Source: Streptomyces avicenniae (GTDB taxonomy: Bacteria; Actinomycetota; Actinomycetes; Streptomycetales; Streptomycetaceae). From it: DNA of 64,000 nt. The position numbers and the translations under genes were made by a program. Positions within the stretch are counted from its first letter, which is position 1, and each line of letters opens with the position of its first letter. This document shows positions 54,654 through 62,361 of this stretch, piece by piece. Location of the stretch: contig NZ_JOEK01000017.1 of NCBI RefSeq assembly GCF_000719135.1, positions 62,001 to 126,000 of the forward strand. Reading direction: 5' to 3'. The notes under the pieces are model-generated. The model did no database searches and was not told the DNA's origin. It saw nothing but the letters and a program-made list of their open reading frames with translations.

Positions 54654-54698
54654 GAACAACAGCCCCATGTAGGCCCTCTAGATCATCCGAGGAAATCC

Positions 54699-54899
54699 AT
54701 GATCACGAACCGGGCCAAGCTCGCCCTCGCGGCACTGCCGCTGGCGCTCGCCGCCGCCGCAGTCGTCACCGCACCCACCGCCACGGCGGCGGAGTCCTCC
54801 GTGGGCACAGGAGTCCACGTCCCCCCGGACAACCACCTCCCCGTGTCCCCGCTGGACCACCACATTCCCGTGACCCCGCAGGACCACCACATCCCCTGA
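54699..54899 (+). CDS. Small secreted His/Pro-rich peptide
   Basis: This 66-residue protein has a clear signal peptide (AKLALAALPLALAAAAVVTAP, cleavage near ATAAE at about 30). The mature part of about 36 residues has three imperfect 9-residue repeats (PPDNHLPVS, PLDHHIPVT, PQDHHIP) with five His. It could bind metal outside the cell, or be a chaplin-like or signalling peptide; no family is recognised. A good RBS (GAGGAAATCC) supports translation. Confidence 0.65.
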   Translation: MITNRAKLALAALPLALAAAAVVTAPTATAAESSVGTGVHVPPDNHLPVSPLDHHIPVTPQDHHIP

Positions 54900-54965
54900 T
54901 CCCCCACGAGCCCCCGGGCGCGCGGGACGGGCACCTCGGCGACTGCGGGCCACGGCTCATCGCCG

Positions 54966-55176
54966 GAAACAGCCCCGCGCGGGCGGGGAGCAGGTCGGGA
55001 TCGACGCGGCCCGCGCGGCGGGGCTGGGAACAGCCCCGCGAGTGCGGGGAGCAGGGCGAAGTCATGCGCGTGAGCAGCATCGAGCCGGGAACAGCCCCGC
55101 GCGTGCGGGGAGCAGCCAGATGCTGGCGCATTCGTCTGTGGCCGTCGGGGAACAGCCCCGCGCGTGCGGGGAGCAG
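54966..55176 (-). CRISPR. CRISPR array B3: four 28-bp repeats, three 33-bp spacers
   Basis: Repeats start at 54966 (degenerate), 55027, 55088 and 55149; all three spacers are 33 bp, giving an exact 61-bp period. The consensus begins GGAACAGCCCCGCGCGTGCG and ends GGGGAGCAG on the plus strand; the minus strand is the type I-E form ending GGGGCTGTTCC. Degeneration at the left end puts the leader on the right. Confidence 0.92.
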
Positions 55177-55252
55177 AGTAAGTGACCTGCGGGTTTACCG
55201 GGGACCGGTGGTGATTTTACTTAGCTTTACCTTCGCCGACTCCAGCGCCCCG
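55177..55252 (-). promoter_or_regulatory. Leader of CRISPR array B3
   Basis: AGTAAGTGACCTGCGGGTTT, then GTGGTGATTTTACTTAGC and CGCCGACTCC, match the B1 leader for about 76 bp and the B2 leader for about 38 bp. Confidence 0.72.
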
Positions 55253-55684
55253 GTGGCAGGGTGTGGAGAAGTGGTGCGTTGCGTACCCCAGGCGGCCGTC
55301 GGCTGAAACGCGGCCATAGGCGTTGCCCTCCTCCTCATCCGCATCTCAGCTGTGTCCCGCGTCCCCCAGCGGCGGACGCCGAATCTCCAGGACGGCAGGG
55401 TAGAACCAACCGCCGCCGCCGTTCTCCCCTACCTACTGGCCCCAGACACCAAGCCACACCCAACACCTCTGCCCCGCATCACACATGAAGCCGAGCCATA
55501 CGCCTCGGCCCGGTCAAGTGCCAGTCGAGGCATGCCGGGGCTCAGGCGCCGAGGTCCATGTCGGAGACCGGGCGGAAGGTGTGATCAGGATGTCTGGCGG
55601 TGAGTTCGGACCGGTCGGCGCGCCGGTCATCGAGAAGAGCCGCGACCTGCGCACCGACCAGGATCTCGTTCGGAGCGGGCGGCG
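55253..55684. other. Gap without a confirmed gene; possible decayed C-terminus
   Basis: No complete gene is supported. On the minus strand 55542-55690 reads PNEILVGAQVAALLDDRRAD and RHPDHTFRPVSDMDLGA before a stop, which has protein-like composition but no start of its own; it may be the tail of a lost gene. The rest is unremarkable. Confidence 0.3.
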
Positions 55685-56140
55685 TCAGGACGGACGGTCG
55701 TCCAGGATGAGACGCCGGTGAGAATCCTGCATCCCCTCCGGCAGGGTGCCCACGCTGAACCACCGTGCCTCCAGGATCTCGAACTTGTCGATCGACAGGG
55801 TTCCCCCGGTGTGCAGGGCCTCGTACGCCACCTCCACGCGGAGCTTGTAGCCGCTCGTCACGCTCACCAGGCGACCGGGCTTCACCTCCAGGCCCGTCTC
55901 CTCCTTCACCTCGCGCACGACGGTGAGCGGGAACTCCTCCCCCTTCACCGCATAGCCGGTGGGAAGTCCCCAAGGCCGTTCCGGGGGCCACATACGGTGC
56001 TTGAGCAGCAGCACCTGCCCGGCGTCGTTCCGCACGACGCCGGTGACACCAACCATGAACTTGGCGTGCGCGAACCACAGAATCCGCCACTGGAGAGGTC
56101 CACGGATGAGCCGCCAGAGCCGGGCGACCAGTCGTTTCAT
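55685..56140 (-). CDS. Nudix hydrolase
   Basis: This 151-residue protein has a complete Nudix box G-x5-E-x7-R-E-x-x-E-E-x-G: GYAVKGEEFPLTVVREVKEE followed by TGLEV. The strand VGVTGVVRNDAGQVLLLKHR leads into it, as in MutT-like enzymes that hydrolyse nucleoside diphosphate-X compounds. ATG 56140 is chosen (MKRLVARLWRLI); the basic, tryptophan-rich start could be a membrane-associated helix. Confidence 0.85.
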   Translation of the reverse strand: MKRLVARLWRLIRGPLQWRILWFAHAKFMVGVTGVVRNDAGQVLLLKHRMWPPERPWGLPTGYAVKGEEFPLTVVREVKEETGLEVKPGRLVSVTSGYKLRVEVAYEALHTGGTLSIDKFEILEARWFSVGTLPEGMQDSHRRLILDDRPS

Positions 56141-56301
56141 GACACGCCTTTCGCTGTACCTGCGAGTGCCGCGGTGCCGCACGGAGAGGATCGCGGTTCT
56201 GCCTGCCGCGTTCGGTTCGGCCCGCACACGTCACCCGTCGGACACCACGGTAGGGAAGGGAAGCATCGGGAATCGAGCTGGTTCCACGGAGTTCTACACA
56301 T

Positions 56302-57150
56302 TCACCCGAGAGCGTCGATCGCCGAGGTGATCAACGTACGAGCCGCCGCGCCGTGCACGGCCAGCTTGGAGAACTCACCGAACGCCCTGAGGTACTGCTC
56401 CACTTCCGAGGGAGCCGTGACGTTCAGTTGTGCGGTGAGTGTCTCCACCTGCACCTGGTCCGTGTCGTAGGCACTGAAGGTCTCGATCATCCACATCCGC
56501 CGCTCGGCGGAGAACGGGATCACCCCGAGCGACACGGACGGATAGGCCATGACGGACAGCAAGTGGCCGAGTTGCCCCGCCATGACGTCCGCCCCGCCGA
56601 CTCGATGCCGCAGGACCGCCTCCTCGACCAACAGCGCGAGCCGGCGGTCTCCTCTGCCGATGATCCGCGAACGGTCCAGGCGTGCGGCGACCGCCGCGGT
56701 CACGTCGTCCGGGGTCCCGCGGAAAGCGGCGATCGCCCCCAGGAGAGCGGCGGCATAACCACCTGTCTGGAGGAGGCCAGGGACGACGTTGGAACAGTAG
56801 ATCCTGAACGTCCTTGTCCGCTCGAAAAGCGGGATGTAGGAATCCTGGAGTCGGCGCAGCCCGGTCCGTTGCAGCCGACGCCATTCCACGTACATGGTGT
56901 CGGCCGAACGGGAGGCCGCGATGAGGTCTGCGACCATCCCGTCGGCTCGGCACGCGCGGCACCAGGCGCGGATGTCGTCGTCGGACGGAGGGGTCACGGC
57001 GTTCTCCAGCCGGGACACCTTCGACTTGTACCAGCCGGTCCGGCCAGCGACGTCCGTGGCCGTCAGGTTCGCTTCCCGGCGGATCTCTCGCAGCCGGTCC
57101 GCAACAGCCCTCCGAGCAGCCTGGACACTCGACGAGGGAAGTGCGGGCAT
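56302..57150 (-). CDS. XRE-family HTH regulator with DUF5753 (third module)
   Basis: The protein has 282 residues. The HTH is LREIRREANLTATDVAGRTG and WYKSKVSRLENAV at about 20-55. DUF5753 has MYVEWRRLQRTGLRRLQDS, VPGLLQTGGYAAALL, LGVIPFSAERR. It is closely parallel to the 10070 copy (same length, same blocks). It starts 18 bp after the stop of its DUF6879 partner. The 3' region shows no short peptide genes, unlike the first two modules. Confidence 0.87.
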   Translation of the reverse strand: MPALPSSSVQAARRAVADRLREIRREANLTATDVAGRTGWYKSKVSRLENAVTPPSDDDIRAWCRACRADGMVADLIAASRSADTMYVEWRRLQRTGLRRLQDSYIPLFERTRTFRIYCSNVVPGLLQTGGYAAALLGAIAAFRGTPDDVTAAVAARLDRSRIIGRGDRRLALLVEEAVLRHRVGGADVMAGQLGHLLSVMAYPSVSLGVIPFSAERRMWMIETFSAYDTDQVQVETLTAQLNVTAPSEVEQYLRAFGEFSKLAVHGAAARTLITSAIDALG

Positions 57151-57168
57151 GTCTTCGGCAGCTCCGGA

Positions 57169-57624
57169 TCAGACCTGGTACTCATCGTGCGGCACGGCCT
57201 CACGCCACACGTCCTCGAACGCCTGGGCGCACAGTTCGGCAACAGCCGGTTCGTCGGTGACCTCGTCTCCCAGGTAGACGCCCTCGCCGGAGAAGTAACC
57301 GAAGCGGACCAATTGCCCGTCGAACAACCAGAAGTCGTTGCCAGGCATGGCGATTGCCGATGCTCTCCGGCGGGGCAGCCACCGGATCTCCTCGCCAGCC
57401 GCGATATTGGCGAACGTCCCGTCGTACAGAAAGGGGGTGTACGCGCTGACAGGCTCGGACACGACTCTGGCCCGGCGGATCTCAACTCCGCGCTGCACGG
57501 CCTCGGTCACGGTGTCCAGCCACGGACGCCACCATGTCGCGCGATCGGCGGGGTCCGGCCTGTAGCCGGATTTCCACGCCTGGACGCGCGGGGCTTCGCC
57601 AGGGTCGTCGTAGTGATCGCGCAT
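57169..57624 (-). CDS. DUF6879 family protein (third module)
   Basis: This 151-residue protein has RARVVSEPVSAYTPF, IAAGEEIRWLPRR, IAMPGNDFWLFDGQLVRFGY and FEDVWREAVPHDEYQV, matching the copy at 9531 block for block. ATG 57624 has GAAGGA 6 nt upstream. A small acidic partner gene is not seen before it: the upstream 130 bp are AT-richer and hold a relic CRISPR repeat. Confidence 0.85.
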   Translation of the reverse strand: MRDHYDDPGEAPRVQAWKSGYRPDPADRATWWRPWLDTVTEAVQRGVEIRRARVVSEPVSAYTPFLYDGTFANIAAGEEIRWLPRRRASAIAMPGNDFWLFDGQLVRFGYFSGEGVYLGDEVTDEPAVAELCAQAFEDVWREAVPHDEYQV

Positions 57625-57785
57625 TTGGGATCCTTCGCGATGAACCGTAACGCCATGGCTGCCCTCCAGCTCGCGAATTCTACGGTGTTCCACGAGCTTG
57701 CTTGCGGAGGGCGATACCCGTCAAGGGCGCCCTACGGGCACGGCCAGACCGTGCAAGTTCACGACGGCGCCAGCACGAGCAGCCG

Positions 57786-57813
57786 ACAACAGCCCCGCGC
57801 GTGCGGCGAGGTG
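57786..57813 (-). CRISPR. Lone relic of the 28-bp family-B repeat
   Basis: ACAACAGCCCCGCGCGTGCG followed by GCGAGGTG keeps the core of the family-B repeat with changed ends; no partner repeat or leader is present. A weaker look-alike (AATTAGCCCCGCATGCAC) occurs near 58051. The gap 57625-58164 otherwise holds only an unconvincing minus-strand frame (57759-58031). Confidence 0.5.
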
Positions 57814-58164
57814 GAGACGATCCGGCTGGATCGGCCGTTGCGCCACGCTAAGCATGGAAGGAAGGAATCTCCTTCCACCTTCGCGCTGATCATATCGTTC
57901 TCGACACCCTTGAAATGATCAATGCCCAATCTCTGGAGCAAACACGGAATCAAGAGTTCCTCTTCCAGCGCACCAGGGGACACATTGATCAGTTTCCGGG
58001 CATTAACCACCCGATGCCACACGGCGGACATCTATGCCACCTCGTGCCGAATTAGCCCCGCATGCACTTAAGAGGACTTTGCATAAATTCCTTGACGGCC
58101 ACCCTCTGCCGCTTTTAGGGTTCGAGCTGAAACTCCCACAAAGGGAGTCAGGGGAGGGGAAATC

Positions 58165-58665
58165 TTGAGTAAGCTCAGTAGATCTTTAGGTATCTGCTTG
58201 GTGGCTGCGTCAATCTCAGTGACGTGCCTGACGGCGCCCGCAGTTGCGGACGGCCCTCAGACCGTGACCCTGACCGCGAACGGCACCGAAGTCGGCACGC
58301 TCACCGTCCACAAGCGCGGCGACGGAACGGAGCCGCCCGCAGGTCTCGGTAACGTCTCTGAATGGGGCGTGGTCGAGCTTTCGGTGGACACTTCAGAGGG
58401 CGACGTCAGCCCGATGGCTGAGGCATGCATCAGCCCGAGCTCCGGCGGGGAGTGGTGTTACGGCTGGCACACCACCACGGTCAACGGCTTCGAGCCCAGG
58501 AAGCGCTGCTACTCGAACTACTACCACAGATCGAAGCGCCACTCGTCCACCGCGGTAATGGCCGGCGTCACGGACAAGGAGTGGGCCGACGCCGGGGACA
58601 TCTCCAACACCGCCGTCATTGCCGGATTCGCCTACACCTGCTCCACCTACTACGGCATCGCCTAG
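58165..58665 (+). CDS. Secreted hypothetical protein
   Basis: The protein has 166 residues from a TTG start after GGGGAGGGGAAATC. The signal peptide (LGICLVAASISVTCLTAPAV, cleavage near AVA-D at 29) leads into a mature part with EWGVVELSVDTSEGDVSPMA and at least four Cys (EACISP, GEWCYGW, KRCYSNYY, YTCSTYYG) likely in disulfides. The Tyr/Ser/His-rich middle is unusual. No family is recognised. It opens the AT-richer patch. Confidence 0.6.
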   Translation: MSKLSRSLGICLVAASISVTCLTAPAVADGPQTVTLTANGTEVGTLTVHKRGDGTEPPAGLGNVSEWGVVELSVDTSEGDVSPMAEACISPSSGGEWCYGWHTTTVNGFEPRKRCYSNYYHRSKRHSSTAVMAGVTDKEWADAGDISNTAVIAGFAYTCSTYYGIA

Positions 58666-58798
58666 GAGCTGATTGTGGCGCTGAGCGCTTAACTACTCAG
58701 CGCGTGGGGTAGCTTGGTGTGCCAACCCGATGCCCTGTCGGCCGAGGCTTCGGGGTGGCACCACTTTTCAGCCAAGCCGAACCGGGAAATGAGAACAA

Positions 58799-59494
58799 GT
58801 GAGCTTACGCCCTCAAGTCATGCGTATCGCAGCAATCGCCACGTGCCTTGGAGCCAGCCTACTACTTGGACTGGCGGGCCCAATTACCGGAAGATGGAGT
58901 GACCCTATTTGGGTTGCCGTCAGCACAACCTTCTCCGGCGGTTGGCCATGGGTCTGCTACGCATTCTTCGTTGGGTATTTTTTCCGAACCAAAATTGAGT
59001 CAGCATTACTCTCATCCCTCGGGCTGGCCACAGGTGTAGTCACGTACTACCTATCCAAAAGATCGACTCCAGCCATCCCGGAGGGCGCAGAAATCATTTC
59101 CTCCTCAGCCGGAGTGCCATTTTCGCAGATAGCCTTTTGGGGTGCGGCAGCATTTGTCCTGGGGGCGCCCGTCGGAATTTTGGGCAATCTGGCACGGACG
59201 CCCGGACTCGGGGGTTTCTTCTTCCAGCTGATCGTTCCACTCGCGGCCTTTTGCGAAACCTCTTTGCGGCTTTCCGCCGAGGCGGAGAGTGCGAGCCGAG
59301 TCGCAGTAACAACGTGGAATACCACCCGGCTTCTTGCTTGCGTCGCCATTCTGGCGCTAGCGACTCACGCAATATGGTCCTACCGCAAGAAGCGGGGCCT
59401 GCGGGCCGAGGCGGGACCCACCGCAAGGTCACCTCGCGGCCGATCAAATATGACGCACGGCGGGCATTCGCATACAAAGAGTCCATCATCCTAA
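58799..59494 (+). CDS. Predicted multi-pass membrane protein
   Basis: The protein has 231 residues. Likely TMs are at about 8-28, 48-62, 66-86, 110-130, 138-156 and 175-195, with a charged C-terminus (RKKRGLRAEAGPTARSPRG). The organisation recalls actinobacterial DUF6518 proteins, but I would not insist. Codon use is poorer in G/C at third positions than neighbours, suggesting transfer. GTG 58799. Confidence 0.55.
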   Translation: MSLRPQVMRIAAIATCLGASLLLGLAGPITGRWSDPIWVAVSTTFSGGWPWVCYAFFVGYFFRTKIESALLSSLGLATGVVTYYLSKRSTPAIPEGAEIISSSAGVPFSQIAFWGAAAFVLGAPVGILGNLARTPGLGGFFFQLIVPLAAFCETSLRLSAEAESASRVAVTTWNTTRLLACVAILALATHAIWSYRKKRGLRAEAGPTARSPRGRSNMTHGGHSHTKSPSS

Positions 59495-59603
59495 AGGATG
59501 GACGGCGGACCATGAACGCTGCATGGCGGCCGATATCGCCGACGATGTCGGGTTCGCCACGAAACCGGACCTGAGTCCGCGCATGTTGCGACGGACGCCG
59601 TAG

Positions 59604-59794
59604 GTCGAAATTCCGTTCGGCTGGGTAACTGCCGCTCTCGTCTACGGTCGGACGAGCCACGTCCGGATGTGGCTGGATGAGCGCGAGATCCCTCACGTGC
59701 CGGACGCCCCGTAAGCGGAGAAAGTCATCACGGTGAAGTTCTTCGGGCAGGCTCGCGCCCACAAGCTGATCGGCCGACCTGCCGATCAGCAGTG
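59604..59794 (+). pseudogene. Remnant of an IS701-like transposase
   Basis: The frame 59604-59714 reads PFGWVTAALVYGRTSHVRMW and LDEREIPHV before a TAA. This corresponds to the WVTADxxYG...LRxxLxxRxIxYV block of IS701/IS4-type DDE transposases, with the catalytic Asp of that block replaced. A second piece to 59794 (VKFFGQARAHKLIGRPADQQ) resembles the following ARAxxLI segment. No inverted repeats or complete transposase are present. From 59795 to 60089 nothing further can be supported. Confidence 0.65.
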
Positions 59795-60089
59795 AACCTC
59801 ACTCGCTTGCAACGGGATTCACAGGCCGCTGGACGATAGCCCGATCCGCCCCTGGCGCCTTGAGCAGTTGGTGCCGCAGGCGGCGTCGTGGCCACAGCGT
59901 GGCGGTCGGCGGTGTCACGACAATCGGGAGCCCTAGCGGCGATCGTGTGCGTGGTCATGTCGAGCCGCGGTGGCAGCTGTCGTCCACGGCGTCGTTCGGC
60001 GCGCGGCCTGAAAAAAGCCTGGTGAGTGGCGATGAGTTCTGTGGCCTCGGGCGGTCGTACCGGTGAGCCCGTTACCGAGAGGACTTCTG

Positions 60090-60653
60090 ATGCGCAAGGT
60101 CACCTATTCGATGAACGTCTCACTCGACGGATACATCGTCGGGCCGGACGGCAGCTTCCAGTGGACGGACCCCAACGACGATGTCTTCCGCTCCTGGATC
60201 GAGGAGACCCGCGAGGTCGGGGCCTACGTGATGGGACGGCGGCTGTACGAGACGATGCTCTACTGGGAGACCGCCGAGCAGACGTCCTCGCTGAACGACG
60301 ACCAGCGCGAATGGGCGTCGCTGTGGAACGGTCTTCCGAAGGTGGTGTACTCCACCACGCTGTCCGAGGTCCAGGGCAACGCCCGCCTGGCCTCCGGCAG
60401 CCTGGCGGAGGAGATCGAGCGGCTGCGGGCCGAGCCGGGAGAGGGCAACATCGCGATCGGCGGCGCGGCCCTCGCGGCCGAGGCGGCGGCCTTGGACCTG
60501 ATCGATGAGTACCGGGCCAGGATCTACCCCGTGCTGGTCGGCGGCGGCATCCCGTTCCTGCCCCGGGAGGAGCGCCACGTGAACCTCGAATTCGTGGAGA
60601 CCCGCACCTTCAACTCGCTTGTCGTCTACCTCGCCTATCGCGTGGTCCATTAG
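60090..60653 (+). CDS. Dihydrofolate reductase-like (RibD C-terminal) family protein
   Basis: The protein has 187 residues. KVTYSMNVSLDGYIVGPDGSF, AYVMGRRLYETM, WNGLPKVVYSTTLSEV and NIAIGGAALAAEA, with VLVGGGIPFLP, form the NADPH-binding fold shared with RibD/DHFR. Actinobacterial members are reductases of unknown substrate. ATG 60090 after GAGAGGACTTCTG. Confidence 0.85.
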   Translation: MRKVTYSMNVSLDGYIVGPDGSFQWTDPNDDVFRSWIEETREVGAYVMGRRLYETMLYWETAEQTSSLNDDQREWASLWNGLPKVVYSTTLSEVQGNARLASGSLAEEIERLRAEPGEGNIAIGGAALAAEAAALDLIDEYRARIYPVLVGGGIPFLPREERHVNLEFVETRTFNSLVVYLAYRVVH

Positions 60654-60706
60654 CCAACTCGTTCGGCGACGTCCCGCGAACGGCGTCTGATGCCTTGCTT
60701 CCCGAC

Positions 60707-60952
60707 ATGGTCGAGGAGTCCGAACTCCTCCGACTCCTCGACTTGTTGGTGGATCGCGCCGCTGATGGAGGCGCGACCGTCGTCACCCGCAAGGGGGAGC
60801 GCATCGCGGCAGTCGTGTCGATGAAGGACTACGAGGCAGCGGAAGATGCCATCGAACAGGCCATAGGCGCGCGGACTTACGACGACGACGGCAAGCGGTA
60901 CACCTGGGCGGAGGTGTTCGGCGACGCAAGCTCGCCGCACGACCGCCGCTAG
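60707..60952 (+). CDS. Phd/YefM-like antitoxin, orphan
   Basis: This is an 81-residue protein. DRAADGGATVVTRKGERIAAVVSMKDYEA is the Phd/YefM DNA-binding fold and the acidic C-terminus (IGARTYDDDGKRYTWAEVFG) would wrap a toxin. No toxin gene follows: the next gene is convergent and overlaps by 4 bp. ATG 60707 is used (TTG 60695 possible). A GGAGT/ACTCC hairpin sits at the start codon. Confidence 0.65.
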   Translation: MVEESELLRLLDLLVDRAADGGATVVTRKGERIAAVVSMKDYEAAEDAIEQAIGARTYDDDGKRYTWAEVFGDASSPHDRR

Positions 60953-61170
60953 GCTCCGCGTCGGGCAGACAGCGGCGGACGCGTCCCTGTGGTCCACTCG
61001 ATGAACGCCGTCCACCCGGTCTCGCGGAAGGTCACCATCGGACCCGCCGCATCCTTGGAATCCCGCACGGCCCGCCCAGCGCGGACCCACCGGGCCACCT
61101 CGACGCAGTTCCCATTGCCAGCGCTGTAGCTGCTCCTATGCCACCGTCCGAGGACGCCATAGGACGTCAT
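60949..61170 (-). CDS. DUF397 protein
   Basis: A 73-residue DUF397 with the usual GRWHRSSYSAGNGNCVEVAR, AVRDSKDAAGPMVTF and WTAFIEW blocks. These small proteins partner DUF5753 XRE regulators (Scr1/Scr2 type) and influence development and antibiotic output. First of a tandem run read on the minus strand. Confidence 0.85.
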   Translation of the reverse strand: MTSYGVLGRWHRSSYSAGNGNCVEVARWVRAGRAVRDSKDAAGPMVTFRETGWTAFIEWTTGTRPPLSARRGA

Positions 61171-61210
61171 CCGGGACTCCCCTCGCTTCGGGACCACAAC
61201 AACGAGCGCG

Positions 61211-61414
61211 TCAGGCGGACGCGGCGTTCTTGGTCCAGTCGATGAACGCTGCCCACCCGGTCACTCCGAACGTCACCATCGGGCCCGCCAGGTCCTTGGA
61301 GTCCCGCACAGCCCGGTCGGACTCGGAGTACCGAGCCACCGCGACGCAATCGCCGTTGCCGCCGCTGTATGACGAGGTACGCCAGGCAGTGTCACGAGAC
61401 TGATGCCGGGTCAT
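61211..61414 (-). CDS. DUF397 protein
   Basis: A 67-residue DUF397: TAWRTSSYSGGNGDCVAVAR, RAVRDSKDLAGPMVTF, WAAFIDWTKNA. More like the 60949 copy (shared SKD-AGPMVTF) than the next two. A 34-bp element upstream (61432-61465) is repeated before the frameshifted copy. Confidence 0.86.
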   Translation of the reverse strand: MTRHQSRDTAWRTSSYSGGNGDCVAVARYSESDRAVRDSKDLAGPMVTFGVTGWAAFIDWTKNAASA

Positions 61415-61431
61415 GCAGCCCTCCCGAACTC

Positions 61432-61465
61432 TCCGAACGTCTCACGCTCGATTATCGGGACGCAC
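61432..61465 (-). promoter_or_regulatory. 34-bp conserved element upstream of DUF397, copy 1
   Basis: CTCCGAACGTCTCAC..TCGATTATC.GGACGCA matches 61982-62015 at 31 of 34 positions. Lies 18-51 bp before the DUF397 ATG at 61414, so it may hold the promoter (minus-strand GATAATCG as -10). Confidence 0.55.
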
Positions 61466-61532
61466 GAGAGTCGGCGAAATGGGCAGCGGCGCGTTCCGGA
61501 CACCGGCCGAGGCACCGGCGAAGAAGCCCCGC

Positions 61533-61721
61533 TCAGTGCGTGAGGTGAGCCGTGAATGTCCTCCAGGCCGCCGCTGACACCACGATCACGGTCTCGGGGC
61601 TCTTGCTGTCCCTCACCGGCACGACGCCACGAACGCCGTCCGCCACCTCGACGCAGTTGCCGTTGCCGCCGCTGTGGGAGGAGGCAAGCCACGTGAGGTC
61701 GCGTGGTTCCTCTCGCTCCAT
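61533..61721 (-). CDS. DUF397 protein
   Basis: A 62-residue DUF397: LTWLASSHSGGNGNCVEVAD, GVVPVRDSKSPETVIVVSAA, WRTFTAHLTH. Its last about 125 bp are nearly identical to the frameshifted copy at 61774, showing a recent tandem duplication. Confidence 0.85.
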   Translation of the reverse strand: MEREEPRDLTWLASSHSGGNGNCVEVADGVRGVVPVRDSKSPETVIVVSAAAWRTFTAHLTH

Positions 61722-61773
61722 ACCGCGCCCTCCCGACGCCTCGGATCCTCAGCCCCGCACGTCCGCGTCCGGC

Positions 61774-61961
61774 TCAGTGCGTGAGGTGAGCCGTGAACGT
61801 CCTCCAGGCCGCCGCAGACACCACGATCACGCTGTCGGGGCTCTTGCTGTCCCTCACCGGCACGACGCCACGAACGCCGTCCGCCACCTCGACGCAGTCC
61901 CCGTTACCGGCGCTGTAGGACGACGTACGCCAAGCGCCTTCGTGCAGCGGGGTTTGTGCAT
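61774..61961 (-). pseudogene. Frameshifted DUF397 copy
   Basis: The DUF397 frame (WRTSSYSAGNGDCVEVADG, RDSKSPDSVIVVSAAAW, TFTAHLTH) is open to the stop at 61774. The only nearby ATG (61959-61961) is 29 nt before the conserved Trp codon instead of 30 as in the sister gene, so it is out of frame; an in-frame TGA lies upstream with no ATG or GTG between. One base has been lost, or a CTG start is used. Confidence 0.7.
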
Positions 61962-61981
61962 CCGGGCCTCCCTGCCTGCCG

Positions 61982-62015
61982 CTCCGAACGTCTCACCTTC
62001 GATTATCAGGACGCA
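61982..62015 (-). promoter_or_regulatory. 34-bp conserved element upstream of DUF397, copy 2
   Basis: See 61432-61465; this copy lies 21-54 bp before the ATG of the frameshifted gene. Three mismatches separate the copies. Confidence 0.55.
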
Positions 62016-62136
62016 GGCGAGGAGGTCGAGTGGGCGGGCTCCGCCGCAGCTCGACCGACGACGTCGGCTCACCGCGTCGCCGCAGGCCGTGGGCCTGCGG
62101 CGAACGCGCATTAGTCATTCTGTTCGTTGATCCCGA

Positions 62137-62361
62137 TCAGAGCGAACCCTCGATGACGCCGAGGCGGAATGCCTGCCACTCCTCCGCGGTGTACCGCAGG
62201 TCATCGCGCTCCGGGTTCTTGGAGTCCCTGACGGCGATACCGCCACCGGGGAGATCCGTGATCTCGACGCAATGTTCCGCCCCACTGCTCCGTGACGACT
62301 TGCGCCACGTCGCTCCGCTCAGGTCAACCGCGTAAAGCTCTTCCTTGACGACGGGCTTCAT
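62137..62361 (-). CDS. DUF397 protein paired with XRE regulator
   Basis: A 74-residue DUF397 (DLSGATWRKSSRSSGAEHCV, GGIAVRDSKNPERDDLRY, WQAFRLGVIEGSL). ATG 62361 overlaps the stop of the XRE gene (ATGA), the standard Scr1/Scr2-type pair. Confidence 0.88.
   Translation of the reverse strand: MKPVVKEELYAVDLSGATWRKSSRSSGAEHCVEITDLPGGGIAVRDSKNPERDDLRYTAEEWQAFRLGVIEGSL

Noticed and set aside
46963..55176. GGAACAGCCCCGCG..GCGGGG repeats as ordinary terminators
   Set aside because: Constant 28-bp unit, 32-33-bp spacers, a degenerate far end and a shared leader fit CRISPR, not terminators.
57759..58031. 90-residue minus-strand ORF
   Set aside because: No RBS, no family features, and it overlaps a relic CRISPR repeat and AT-rich promoter-like DNA.
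59795..60062. Possible further transposase fragments
   Set aside because: Short stop-broken frames with no motif that I can match.
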